Part shown: piece after piece, positions 54,785 to 63,280 of the stretch
Numbering within the stretch: the stretch's first letter is position 1
Layout of the letters: each line of letters begins with the position of its first letter
Assembly: GCA_964426815.1 (NCBI GenBank)
Contig: CAYRRZ010000001.1
Span: 7,509 to 71,508 of the forward strand
From: JADZEJ01 sp964426815
GTDB lineage: Bacteria; Patescibacteriota; Patescibacteriia; 2-12-FULL-60-25
Direction: 5' to 3'
DNA length: 64,000 nucleotides
The notes under the pieces: model-generated
What the model saw: the letters and a program-made list of their open reading frames with translations, nothing else
The model's database searches: none
What the model was told of the DNA's origin: nothing
Made by a program: the position numbers and the translations under genes

Positions 54785-55070
54785 AGGAACCCGTAAACGG
54801 GTGTGTGGTACTTCACTGATCCCTAAATGGAATCGAGCGAAGCAAATGTTGTTGTTTTTGTTGATAAAGTTACGACTTCCGCCTCAGCAAGCTGAGGGTT
54901 CGACCTTTAAGGAAGGCGTTGGCGAGGATTGAAACGAGCGGGCGCTGGAGTGACACGAATGTCGGACATTCTCTCTGCAGAGGTGTCTGACATACATCCC
55001 ATCCCCCGCCCGTCAGGATGGCCATCCGAGGATTGCCACCCTGGTCGCAGGGAATGTTGCGTCCGATCGT
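54785..55070 (-). promoter_or_regulatory. Palindrome-rich 286-nt leader/promoter region of the S-layer-like gene
   Basis: This is the longest gene-free stretch in the window. Reading toward the gene it holds: CCCTG/CAGGG (55039-55052), GGATGGCCATCC (55016-55027), a compound structure at 54952-54987, CCTCAGC/GCTGAGG (54882-54897) and ACCCG/CGGGT (54789-54802, 4 nt before the ATG). A weak promoter candidate on the minus strand is TTGCTG, 16 nt, TTTATC, just after the GCTGAGG stem. No T-run follows any stem, so none is a classical terminator. A structured 5' leader or operator array is likely. Confidence 0.55.
54952..54987. repeat. Nested palindromes: three-way-junction-like element with two TGTCnGACA boxes
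   Basis: Outer arms GACAC (54952-54956) and GTGTC (54983-54987) enclose two palindromes, GAATGTC-G-GACATTC (54957-54971) and CTCTGCAGAG (54973-54982), with a single unpaired T between them. TGTCGGACA (54960-54968) recurs as TGTCTGACA (54984-54992), 24 nt apart. The element could be a folded RNA in the leader or a double operator. Confidence 0.6.
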
Positions 55071-56078
55071 TTAGGTCTTTGGAGGTACTTCAGCTGAACT
55101 CGAACTTGATTTTTCTGGCGTAAGCTTATCTGTGGTTGAACTTGTCGTCTGCGGCGTTGAACTCGTTGCCCCTGGATCTTCGATCCCTGTGGTACTTGAG
55201 GACGCATTCGCTGCAGCTGTATCTTGTTTATCCTTTGTCTTTTGCAGATCAAAGGCTTGGGTTGTCGCTGTTTTTAGCTGATTGACCGCATCAGGTAAAG
55301 AAATAGCTGGAATTGGTGTATCTGTGACGGTCGTCGTTGGCGTTGTTGCTAGCAAGATAACGCTAGAAGAGGTTGCAACCGGCGTTGTCGATGTCGAAAC
55401 GTCTGTTGATGATGCATTCTCTACAACTAATGAAACGGTTAATGGCTGGGCGGATGTCACTTCAGACACGATCTTCGCATGGCTTTCTAGGGCATCCGTC
55501 ACATCGCTCGCCGGCACAGCTTCATTGTCTTGTTGGTGTTTTTCGGCCAATACGGCGATTGCCTTGACGCTCGTGTCCGCCGCAATTGATTGAACTTCGG
55601 TTACTTTTTCAATCGTTTCGGGCGAGAGCTGTGGCTTAGCTTGTTGCAAAGCACTCATGACTTCCCCACTCTTTTTATCAACCAGACGAGCGACATCTGC
55701 AACCTTGGTGGCTGATTCTTCATTTGAAACTTCAACTAACTGATTTTTCATNNNNNNNNNNNNNNNNNNNNNNNNNNNNNNNNNNNNNNNNNNNNNNNNN
55801 NNNNNNNNNNNNNNNNNNNNNNNNNNNNNNNNNNNNNNNNNNNNNNNNNNNCTTGCAAATACCGGACGGCGCGCCCATTGGATAAATTGCGACGGAATTA
55901 ATTGCCATAAAGCCTTCCAGGTTTGACGACGAGCCATACCTGGTTCGCGCACAGGGCCGGACTGAGAAATTTTCAACAACAAAGACTCCCGGGTCTGTGC
56001 GACCCAGGCCGGATCCGGCGTAAGCTCACGTTCGGCTGAACGGAGATTTCGCAGGCGGCGCTGGAGATCTTTGGTCAT
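55071..56078 (-). CDS. DUF5667-like membrane protein, candidate anti-sigma partner (contains assembly gap)
   Basis: About 335 residues including 34 unknown. The cytosolic N-terminus (about 70 residues, with LTPDPAWVAQTRESLL) resembles N-terminal regions of sigma-linked DUF5667 proteins. The expected membrane helix falls in the N run. After it comes a helical, Lys/Glu/Ala-rich stretch (KVADVARLVDKKSGEV and following), then a long Thr/Ser/Pro-rich tail to the C-terminus. The start overlaps the ECF sigma factor stop by 4 nt (ATGA), the classic sigma/anti-sigma arrangement. It would hold the sigma factor at the membrane until an envelope signal releases it (inference). Confidence 0.75.
   Translation of the reverse strand: MTKDLQRRLRNLRSAERELTPDPAWVAQTRESLLLKISQSGPVREPGMARRQTWKALWQLIPSQFIQWARRPVFAXXXXXXXXXXXXXXXXXXXXXXXXXXXXXXXXXXMKNQLVEVSNEESATKVADVARLVDKKSGEVMSALQQAKPQLSPETIEKVTEVQSIAADTSVKAIAVLAEKHQQDNEAVPASDVTDALESHAKIVSEVTSAQPLTVSLVVENASSTDVSTSTTPVATSSSVILLATTPTTTVTDTPIPAISLPDAVNQLKTATTQAFDLQKTKDKQDTAAANASSSTTGIEDPGATSSTPQTTSSTTDKLTPEKSSSSSAEVPPKT
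55752..55851. other. Assembly gap (100 N) inside the DUF5667-like gene
   Basis: Exactly 100 N. It should contain the membrane helix and the beginning of the extracytoplasmic domain. The family usually has more than 34 residues here, so the gap is probably underestimated. Confidence 0.98.
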
Positions 56079-56668
56079 GAGGTTGGAGTTGTATTTTCAA
56101 GGTCTTTGAGAGCCTTGAGAGCACGGTGGAACATTACTCGAACATTGCCTGGCGTTTTTTCAAGAACCTGAGCAATAACGCCAAAGGATAATCCGTCGAT
56201 AAAGCGCAATGTAAGGACATCGCGATAATCCGGCTTTAAGCGATCGAGTTGGTCAAGAAGAAGGCTGAAATCGGCTCGAGCTTCAAGCATACGCTTAGCT
56301 CGTCCGCGGTCCCCTTCTTTGGGCTCTACTAGAGTAGACGCATCTTCTGCCCCATTTGTTACAAGACCATAACTGACATGGGTTTCAGTCTGACGATATT
56401 TGTCAGCAATTAGGTTGCGAGCGACTTGATAGAAAAAGGCTCTAACATGCGTAATTTCTCCCCCTTTTTGAATATGCGCCCAGACCTTTAAAAAGGTTTC
56501 CGAGGTCACATCTTGCGCATCTTCTTCGGTCGGAAGTTTCAAAATTGCAAAACGATAAATCGCCTCCACGTAGCGGTCATATAACCGCGTGAAGGCGTCG
56601 GGGTCCTGTTTCGAGCGAAGGCGAAACAAGAAGTATTGGTCAAGAAGATTATGCATGCGTAAACGCAC
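56075..56668 (-). CDS. ECF-type RNA polymerase sigma factor
   Basis: This 197-residue sigma-70-family protein has region 2 AFTRLYDRYVEAIYRFAI then EDAQDVTSETFLKVW, and region 4 LKPDYRDVLTLRFIDGLSF then VRVMFHRALKAL. No region 1 or 3 is present, which is the ECF layout. The GTG start at 56668 is chosen over ATG 56656 because a strong GGAGGT lies 5 nt before it, the only clear Shine-Dalgarno sequence I noticed at a gene start in the window. It is coupled to the DUF5667-like gene, and the S-layer-like gene follows in the same direction, so that gene is a candidate target. Confidence 0.93.
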   Translation of the reverse strand: MRLRMHNLLDQYFLFRLRSKQDPDAFTRLYDRYVEAIYRFAILKLPTEEDAQDVTSETFLKVWAHIQKGGEITHVRAFFYQVARNLIADKYRQTETHVSYGLVTNGAEDASTLVEPKEGDRGRAKRMLEARADFSLLLDQLDRLKPDYRDVLTLRFIDGLSFGVIAQVLEKTPGNVRVMFHRALKALKDLENTTPTS

Positions 56669-56673
56669 CGCCT

Positions 56674-56679
56674 ACCTCC
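56674..56679 (-). promoter_or_regulatory. Shine-Dalgarno sequence of the ECF sigma factor gene
   Basis: GGAGGT on the minus strand, 5 nt before the GTG start at 56668. It decides the start. Other inspected genes (gmd, tkt, neuB, neuA, both asnB, S-layer) have no comparable motif. Confidence 0.8.
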
Positions 56680-56693
56680 AAAATGTATGGCTT

Positions 56694-56722
56694 AGATTAG
56701 CGAAAAAGCGGGAATTTTTCAA
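56694..56722 (-). promoter_or_regulatory. Candidate promoter of the sigma/DUF5667 operon
   Basis: TTGAAA (56717-56722) and TAATCT (56694-56699) on the minus strand are separated by 17 nt. The -35 match is good (5 of 6 to TTGACA); the -10 is weak (3 of 6). The start codon is about 25 nt downstream of the -10, which leaves room for the Shine-Dalgarno sequence. The rest of the 98-nt gap (56669-56766) shows only a weak CTAAAA/TTTTAG stem after the upstream gene. Confidence 0.4.
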
Positions 56723-56766
56723 GTCCCTTACTGTCTAAAAACGGCTTTTAGCGCTCTACCTAGCCA

Positions 56767-58356
56767 TTATTCCCCCTGCCTTGGGAGCACAATTCCGTCT
56801 GATTTTGCCTTTATATCGGTTTTAAGCTCGGTTGTGAGTGGTGGAACCTCTATTTTTTCGGAAAGGCTGGTAATGGTACTTGTCGAAAGCAATTGAAGAA
56901 TGGAGCCGGCTTGTTCTGGTCTTGGTTCGAGCTGAACTTCCATTCCAAAGTCGGCCGTTTGGCCAAGTTCGAGCCGAGGCAAACGCCAATCCACCGATTG
57001 CCTATCCCCAGCTGCATTTGAACTGAGTGATGAGGTAAATGCACCGGTTCGAGTAACTCCGGGCGAGAGCTGGGCCTGAATGCGCACATCTTTTATCTCT
57101 TGTGGAGCGGGCCCGACGCGCCAGAAGATCCAATAACTCGTAATCTCCCCCACGCGAGGCGGATGCGACCCAATGCCAAGCTGATCCCCTGTTGCCGAGT
57201 AATATCTCGCCTCGGCTTCAAACGGAAGCTTGATGGGAACGGGAATTTGAATAAATGGCATCAGCTGCTTTGCTTCATCTTGGATGAGATAGGCGAACAA
57301 AACCCCATCGCTTGAAACTGCATTCGTCTCTATTTGAATAGATTGATTTTTTTTCACTTCAATTTGCTTGGATGCATTCAGGAGAACGATGTCTTGATCT
57401 GCATCACCCAGAATGTCAAAACCCTGTGCATTTTTTTGAACGGTGATTTTTGGAATTTTTCCGCTGGCTGGTTTCCAGTTTGCGCTTTTGCGATAGACGA
57501 TGCGTCCCGCTTGCTCAATTTGCCATGCAAGATGAATCGAATCCGCTAATTCCGTTCCGAGTTGGATGCGAATATTGCGACTTGAACCCGCAGGTAGTTG
57601 TTCAATTTGCATGACATTGTCCCCATTTCCAAAATGCGCCTCTGCGCCTGAGGCACGAATCAAGCGAAGCGCCATCGGTCCAATGTCTTCGGTTCCTGTA
57701 TTTTGAATTCGCAGCGGAATACTTGCTCCCGGAAAAACTTCGTCCGTTTGAACCTCCGGGTCCGCTCGTAAAACACCCGATTCAACATGTCGAACATCTC
57801 CCCCCTGGATGCTATTGCCCCACATACCTTCAACCAAACGAAAACGAAGTGGAACCGCGGCGCCCACCTCGGCATGCACGCGAATACGCACCTTTGCATG
57901 CGCTTCGCCAAATGGAGCAATGTCACCCAGTTGAACCGATCCGAGTAAGCCTGCCGGTGGACTCATCGCTTGAACTTCGGTCGAAGGTGCGAACTCCCAG
58001 GTTAAAGCAACACCACGATGCATGCGACCATCCGTTGCTTTGACAACCACTTCTACGGGCACGGTTTCTGAAGCAATAATCACTGGCGCATATACCGTTG
58101 CCTCAAGACCTGGATTGCGCGGTGAGGTAAAGATCCACAAAAACAGATTTATCCCAAGAAGAGACAATGCCACACCCGCAAGAAATGCATCGAAGGCAAA
58201 TATTACTGGCGCATAGCGATAGCGTCCTTGATACCGCTCGCCATAGATACGCCGCGCATGCGAAGACAGGGCGCGCGCTGGCGCAAGCAAAACCGAAGAA
58301 GCCGGACGAGCGATGCCGGTTTGTACTGGCGGATGAGACGAGGGTTGTTTTGCCAT
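56767..58356 (-). CDS. Membrane-anchored extracellular β-rich protein of unknown function
   Basis: The 529-residue protein has a Pro/Ser-rich, basic cytosolic tail (residues 1-48), one membrane helix (about 49-76) and about 450 residues outside. The external part consists of β-strand-rich segments that resemble CARDB/DUF11-type adhesion or scaffold domains (VFPGASIPLRIQNTGTEDIG is CARDB-like). I do not recognise a characterised homologue. It lies 6 nt downstream of the glycoside-hydrolase-like gene, so the two are co-transcribed. A structural or adhesive surface role is possible. Confidence 0.75.
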   Translation of the reverse strand: MAKQPSSHPPVQTGIARPASSVLLAPARALSSHARRIYGERYQGRYRYAPVIFAFDAFLAGVALSLLGINLFLWIFTSPRNPGLEATVYAPVIIASETVPVEVVVKATDGRMHRGVALTWEFAPSTEVQAMSPPAGLLGSVQLGDIAPFGEAHAKVRIRVHAEVGAAVPLRFRLVEGMWGNSIQGGDVRHVESGVLRADPEVQTDEVFPGASIPLRIQNTGTEDIGPMALRLIRASGAEAHFGNGDNVMQIEQLPAGSSRNIRIQLGTELADSIHLAWQIEQAGRIVYRKSANWKPASGKIPKITVQKNAQGFDILGDADQDIVLLNASKQIEVKKNQSIQIETNAVSSDGVLFAYLIQDEAKQLMPFIQIPVPIKLPFEAEARYYSATGDQLGIGSHPPRVGEITSYWIFWRVGPAPQEIKDVRIQAQLSPGVTRTGAFTSSLSSNAAGDRQSVDWRLPRLELGQTADFGMEVQLEPRPEQAGSILQLLSTSTITSLSEKIEVPPLTTELKTDIKAKSDGIVLPRQGE

Positions 58357-58362
58357 AGCGGT

Positions 58363-60372
58363 TTAAAATGCCGATTGTCCAGAAACAAAAATTTCACTTT
58401 TGCCATCGCCTTGAATATCCGTGGTGCCAACTTGGAGACCTTGTGCGACCGGCGTATTTCCAAGGCGAAACTCTTGTTTGAGATTACCGTAAAAATCAAA
58501 GATGCGCACGCGCGGAATACTCCCCTGACCTGAGCCGGCAATAATTTCTGCCTTACCATCTCCATCTACATCACCAATCGCGACGGAGACACCGCCTACG
58601 TCACCCGGATCAAAGGCAAAGAAACTTCCTCCCCAGGTTTTACCGTCGGTTTTCCAAATCTTGATATGCGGACCGCCACCTGGACCTGGCGCGGTAATGA
58701 TTTCACGCAAACCATCGCCATCCACATCACCGATCGCGGTTCGAACACCACCCATAAAAGCCGGATTATAGGCAATCCACGAAGCAATTTGCTTTCCTTT
58801 TAGGTTAAACACACGAACCTCGCTCGGACCGCCGCCATCACGTCCGATAATCATTTCTTTTTGTTCATCTCGATTTACATTTCCGATAGACAAGCTGAGA
58901 CGGTGTTTTGTGTTTCCAAATGGTTTGAAGCTTATCGCTTTTGATCCATTTCCAAATTGAATGGTCGCTGTATCGCCGATCAAGCTCATTCGTTCATCAC
59001 GGCGATCAAGATCCATGTCTCCGGCAAATGTTTGAGCGCCACCCGGTACATTGTCGACTTGGGCAAAAAATCCATTCTGAACCGAACGACCCTGGCCATC
59101 AAATAAGCGAATAAAAGATCCATTCTGAAAAGCGGCATTTCGTACATCTCCGGTATCACTGCGGCCAAGTAAAATTGCGCCATCTTGCGCGGCTAGATCG
59201 AGCGTGCGAATCAAGGCACCGTTATTTGTCGCTGGATCTTGTTGACCGCGCATTTTTTCATACACACCCGGCAAGGTAATTTTTCGCGTCGCATCCGTTG
59301 CGTTTACTACAGCGAGTCCGCGCTCATACTGACGCCACCAAACGGAACCAGCCGATGTACTTGGCTGATCTGCAACTTTTTTTGCTGCGGCTTTTGGCGC
59401 ACCGAGCGCCGCCTCATATTCGTCATACCACCAGATCACATGATGATTCCAATCGCCTTGATCAAAGGAATAGTACCCATCGTCCATCAAGGTAGATGCG
59501 AGGCCAAAACGCATGCGCTTAAAATCCTGTGGCCTCGCCTCATTCTTGGTATTCACATTAATTGATCCCAATTTTGGTCCGGTGTTTTTTGCTAAAGCAT
59601 CGCGATATTCGCGTAAGTTTTCATTCCAATTCCAACTTGGAAAACCTTCAGACAGAATGCCATTTAATTGATCGGCATAGGCTGTACCACCATTTCCGAT
59701 TAAGAGCGCGCCTGGATTTGATTTTCGAATATTGGCAATCAAATTGCGCGTACCTGCTTGCCATTTTGCATTCGCATCCGCATCCCCTTCAGCACGTCCA
59801 TCACGATCGAGATCAACCGGACCGCGCGCAAAATAGGAAATACCAACAAAGGTATTATCCAAAAAAATTCCATCCCATAATCCGGTCGACATCACGCGAT
59901 CGCGAATAAAACGCGGAAGATAATCACTCCATCGTTCACCGGAACTTGCACTGAGACTGGTGACATTCAATAAGGAAGAACCTGGCCAAAATTCTGTTCG
60001 ATTGCCATTTGGTGCTCGCAGATACCAAGAATCCTGAATTTCGGATGCCATGCGTCCCATCGGGAAATCTGTTGATTCTAAAAAGCGTGCCTGTGCAATT
60101 TCACAGGAAGAAATATACGCAAGAATTTTTATCTTTGGATTCAGTTCGCGCAAACGTCGAATAAGATGCGGATAGCGCTGCTGTTGATCAACATCAAGCA
60201 CAAGCATGTCCCAACGTGCGAGCGCAGGTATGTCAGTCTCTTTTATTTCCCAGCCTAAATATAAATTCAAAACCTTTGGCGAGCCCTGTACGCCAGAGGC
60301 AGCTGAGACTGAAAGCGGCATTGCCAGAAGCAAAGCGAGAAAACTGGCAGCAATCCGCTTCCATGCATCCAT
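58363..60372 (-). CDS. Secreted putative glycoside hydrolase (GHL15-like) with C-terminal FG-GAP repeats
   Basis: The 669-residue protein has a signal peptide (1-24, ending SVSAA). Residues 30-340 look like a TIM-barrel of the hypothetical glycosyl hydrolase 15 type: WDMLVLDVDQQQ, ILAYISSCEIAQ, GLWDGIFLDNTF (Asp167, Asp172 candidates), LIGNGGTAYAD and a late DDGYYSFDQGDW. From about residue 440 there are FG-GAP/VCBS repeats, with calcium-binding-like GDVDGDGLREI and GDVDGDGKAEI. It probably acts on the cell's own or a neighbour's surface glycan. It lies 1 nt after the GT4 gene and 6 nt before the β-rich membrane protein. Confidence 0.8.
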   Translation of the reverse strand: MDAWKRIAASFLALLLAMPLSVSAASGVQGSPKVLNLYLGWEIKETDIPALARWDMLVLDVDQQQRYPHLIRRLRELNPKIKILAYISSCEIAQARFLESTDFPMGRMASEIQDSWYLRAPNGNRTEFWPGSSLLNVTSLSASSGERWSDYLPRFIRDRVMSTGLWDGIFLDNTFVGISYFARGPVDLDRDGRAEGDADANAKWQAGTRNLIANIRKSNPGALLIGNGGTAYADQLNGILSEGFPSWNWNENLREYRDALAKNTGPKLGSINVNTKNEARPQDFKRMRFGLASTLMDDGYYSFDQGDWNHHVIWWYDEYEAALGAPKAAAKKVADQPSTSAGSVWWRQYERGLAVVNATDATRKITLPGVYEKMRGQQDPATNNGALIRTLDLAAQDGAILLGRSDTGDVRNAAFQNGSFIRLFDGQGRSVQNGFFAQVDNVPGGAQTFAGDMDLDRRDERMSLIGDTATIQFGNGSKAISFKPFGNTKHRLSLSIGNVNRDEQKEMIIGRDGGGPSEVRVFNLKGKQIASWIAYNPAFMGGVRTAIGDVDGDGLREIITAPGPGGGPHIKIWKTDGKTWGGSFFAFDPGDVGGVSVAIGDVDGDGKAEIIAGSGQGSIPRVRIFDFYGNLKQEFRLGNTPVAQGLQVGTTDIQGDGKSEIFVSGQSAF

Positions 60373-60373
60373 A

Positions 60374-61600
60374 TCATTTGTTTCGTATCACACCTTGATA
60401 GACTTGCTCAAGTCCATGCAAATGACTCGACCAAGAATGTTTTTGCTCGACCATGGCGCGACCATTAGCTCCCATCTGTTCACGTTCGGCAAATGGCAGT
60501 TGCCACATTTGCTGCATGGCCGCGGCTAAACCGTCACCATCCCCTGGCTCAACCAGCATGCCGGTTTTTTGTGGGATTGCCTGCTCTGGTAAACCACCGA
60601 TACGCGAAGCGATCAGCGGAATCCCATTCGCTAAGCCCTCAAGCGCGGTTAATGAGGCATTTTCATATCCGATATTTGGCATCACTAAAGCCACAGCGCC
60701 GGCACGAAGTGGAATCATATCTGGCTTACGCACATAACCTAAAAATTCGACATTTTGTAGTTTGAGTCGGGCAGCCGATTCTTTTAACTGTGCCTCAAGT
60801 GGACCCGTTCCTGCAATACGAATCAAGATATGCGGCACTTTTGCGGCGGCTTGAATCAAGATATCAATTCCTTTTTCAATCGATAGTCTTCCGGCAGAAA
60901 GAATATATCCACCCTCCTCTCGCTCGGTGAGCACTGGAAGGTCAACAGGATTTGGCACAACCATCATTTTTGGCGCCGGCTCTCCCCACTCCACCATTTT
61001 GTCGCGCATGAATTGCGAGGGACAAATAAAGGTTCCAACTGTTTTTTCATAGGATTGAAAAAACTTGGTCATTCCCATTTCGAGTGCAGCCAAAATATTT
61101 GGCGCGGTCGTTGGTGTAAGACAATGATGTTTGACGGCATTCCAATATTTTCCACCCTGACAGCGATTACAGAGCGCATTCTCGGTATACATCCGATAGT
61201 TTGGGCAAGCGAGTTTCAAATCATGCAAAGTCTGCACGCATGGAATTTTTGAGGCGCGAATCGGACGCAAGACAGATGAAGATAAATGATGATAGAGGTT
61301 ATGCAAATGAATGACATCTGGCTTGATGTCTTGAATTGCTTTTTCCATGGCTTGCTTGGCTTCGACATTCCACAAAAAAGCAGCCGCTTTTTGTGCATCT
61401 TTCACCACGCCTTCGCGACGATCCATATTGAAGCGCTCGATAAAACGCGCTGCATCTGGCGAAGGGAGATTATTTGCGGACAAAGTTGAAAGCACATGCA
61501 CTTCATGCCCACTCGCTTTTTGTTTTTCAATCAAGGCTTGAAGATAGACTTCGGTGCCACCATGTAAATCGAAAAATTTGTTGACATGAAGAATCTTCAT
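60374..61600 (-). CDS. GT4-family glycosyltransferase
   Basis: This 408-residue GT-B enzyme has the N-domain loop KFFDLHGGTEVYLQAL, VIHLHNLYHHL, CVQTLHDLKLACPNYRM and a cysteine pair (LCNRCQGGKYW) typical of the CapM/PglA-like group. The C-domain has YILSAGRLSIEKGIDIL and a donor region VMPNIGYENASLTALEGLANG. The ENASLTALEG segment replaces the usual EGFGLxxxEA, so donor contacts may be altered. It overlaps the upstream fusion gene by 4 nt and is 1 nt from the hydrolase. Confidence 0.9.
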   Translation of the reverse strand: MKILHVNKFFDLHGGTEVYLQALIEKQKASGHEVHVLSTLSANNLPSPDAARFIERFNMDRREGVVKDAQKAAAFLWNVEAKQAMEKAIQDIKPDVIHLHNLYHHLSSSVLRPIRASKIPCVQTLHDLKLACPNYRMYTENALCNRCQGGKYWNAVKHHCLTPTTAPNILAALEMGMTKFFQSYEKTVGTFICPSQFMRDKMVEWGEPAPKMMVVPNPVDLPVLTEREEGGYILSAGRLSIEKGIDILIQAAAKVPHILIRIAGTGPLEAQLKESAARLKLQNVEFLGYVRKPDMIPLRAGAVALVMPNIGYENASLTALEGLANGIPLIASRIGGLPEQAIPQKTGMLVEPGDGDGLAAAMQQMWQLPFAEREQMGANGRAMVEQKHSWSSHLHGLEQVYQGVIRNK

Positions 61601-63276
61601 AGAGAAAGCATACGCCGATAGATGGCTGCATATCCAACCGCCATACGCTCAACACTAAAACGTTGCTGGATCGAAGGCGCAGCATGGATTGCACGCTGAA
61701 TCATCTGCTCTTGCAGAGAGATGCATTTTCGAATGGCTTGTGACCAGCCTTCAATATCTCCCAAGGCAACAAAGGTCGCCACTTCTTCATCCATTACTTC
61801 GCGTAGAGCTGGGAGATCTGATGTGATGATTGGGATGCCAGTCGCTGCCGCTTCAATTAAAGCCAAGCCAAGACCTTCCCATTCTGATGGGAAACAAAAT
61901 AGATCCGCTCGCGACAATAATTCTGGTACATCGGTGCGATAGCCGAGCCATTCAAGCCGCGACAAAATCCCGAGACGTTCAGCCTCGGCACGCAATGCTT
62001 GCTCATCTGGACCGTTCCCTACAATTTGCAAACGCCATGGAAGCGCCATGAGTTTAGCTAAGGCTTCAAACAAGGTTCGATGTCCCTTTGATGGGATAAG
62101 ACGTGCAACGATGATCAGCTTTGGCTCGGTGGCAAATGGATGCGCACCACGCATCATAATGCGCTTCATATCGATTCCATTCCGGACAATCGATACTTTC
62201 CCTGGAGGCACGCCTTGTACCGCATGAAGATATTGTTCGGACTCCGTTGAAACAGCGACGAATTGTGAAAATAATCGCACTGCGCGGCGCTTGAGAAAAA
62301 GATGTTTTGCTGTGTAATCTTTATTAATACTGTGCTCGGTAGAGATGAGGACACGAATACCTGCAAGCTTAGCCGCAACACCTCCCCAAATATCAGCCCC
62401 AAATAAATGGGTGTGCACAATACTTGGCTTCATGATGCGCATCACCCGCCACAAACTTCTAACGGCGGATATCCCCGCCAAGCCGCGACGAAATAAAACA
62501 CGAACATGCAAACCAGCATCGACAAAGGTTTGCAACATTTCACCGCCACGAATAATAGAGACCGTCTCAATCTCATAGCCTTTTTGTGGCAGGTTTTGCG
62601 CAATATCAAATACAACACGCTCTGCTCCACCCGCACCAAGGGTTGGCATGACATGCATCACGAGCGGTTTTTTGGCATCGCAAGGTCGAGCAACAAAAAA
62701 CCAGTCTGTCATGCCATGTAAAGATGCGTGATGCGCGATGAATGACAATACAAAATCGAGAATATGAAAACGTTTTGGATGCGCATGAATCAATGCAGAT
62801 TGTGATTTTGCAATCGCGGCCGTGATTCGTGTCTGCAGTGGAGACACCTCTTCAAGTTGAAGATTTTTTTCTTTGAAAAAGAATTGACCTTGGGCGAGCG
62901 TTTTAGAAATACATCGACCGAGAATTTTCTTAGCGGGAAGATTTTGTTCAAAAGCCGACTCCCCTTCAATCAAGGCGATATCAAATTCTGTATCTGATGG
63001 AATTTCGCTTACAAAATGACAAACCAAGTTCGCATCTTCGACATCTTGTTTGATTCTTTCAATGGCTGCACCAGTACCAACAACGGTCACTTGATATTGC
63101 AAGGCGCAAAGCACGGTCGCGATCCGTTCGCTTCCGATGCACACAATGGATATGGTTCCGGTTGCTTTGGTTTGGCGGATTTTTTCACAGGCCGCTCGGA
63201 CCAATTCTAAATATGGCAAACCGCCAAATTCGCGGTGCACAGACGTATAGACATGATGCGGTAGCCAAGGCTTCAC
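61597..63276 (-). CDS. Fusion: degenerate methyltransferase-like domain + GT4 glycosyltransferase
   Basis: GTG 63276 starts 559 residues; no ATG occurs before about residue 186, and the upstream stop is only 4 nt away. Residues 1-195 have a Rossmann outline like a methyltransferase (ISIVCIGSERIATVLCAL, VTVVGTGAAIERI, FDIALIEGESAFEQN), but motif I lacks the usual G-x-G-x-G, so catalysis is doubtful. From about residue 206 follows an intact GT4: VMPTLGAGGAERVVFDI, HTHLFGADIWGGVAA, LIIVARLIPSKGHRTLF and FPSEWEGLGLALIEAAATG. The N-domain may bind the acceptor or a partner. Confidence 0.85.
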   Translation of the reverse strand: MKPWLPHHVYTSVHREFGGLPYLELVRAACEKIRQTKATGTISIVCIGSERIATVLCALQYQVTVVGTGAAIERIKQDVEDANLVCHFVSEIPSDTEFDIALIEGESAFEQNLPAKKILGRCISKTLAQGQFFFKEKNLQLEEVSPLQTRITAAIAKSQSALIHAHPKRFHILDFVLSFIAHHASLHGMTDWFFVARPCDAKKPLVMHVMPTLGAGGAERVVFDIAQNLPQKGYEIETVSIIRGGEMLQTFVDAGLHVRVLFRRGLAGISAVRSLWRVMRIMKPSIVHTHLFGADIWGGVAAKLAGIRVLISTEHSINKDYTAKHLFLKRRAVRLFSQFVAVSTESEQYLHAVQGVPPGKVSIVRNGIDMKRIMMRGAHPFATEPKLIIVARLIPSKGHRTLFEALAKLMALPWRLQIVGNGPDEQALRAEAERLGILSRLEWLGYRTDVPELLSRADLFCFPSEWEGLGLALIEAAATGIPIITSDLPALREVMDEEVATFVALGDIEGWSQAIRKCISLQEQMIQRAIHAAPSIQQRFSVERMAVGYAAIYRRMLSL

Positions 63277-63280
63277 GTCT

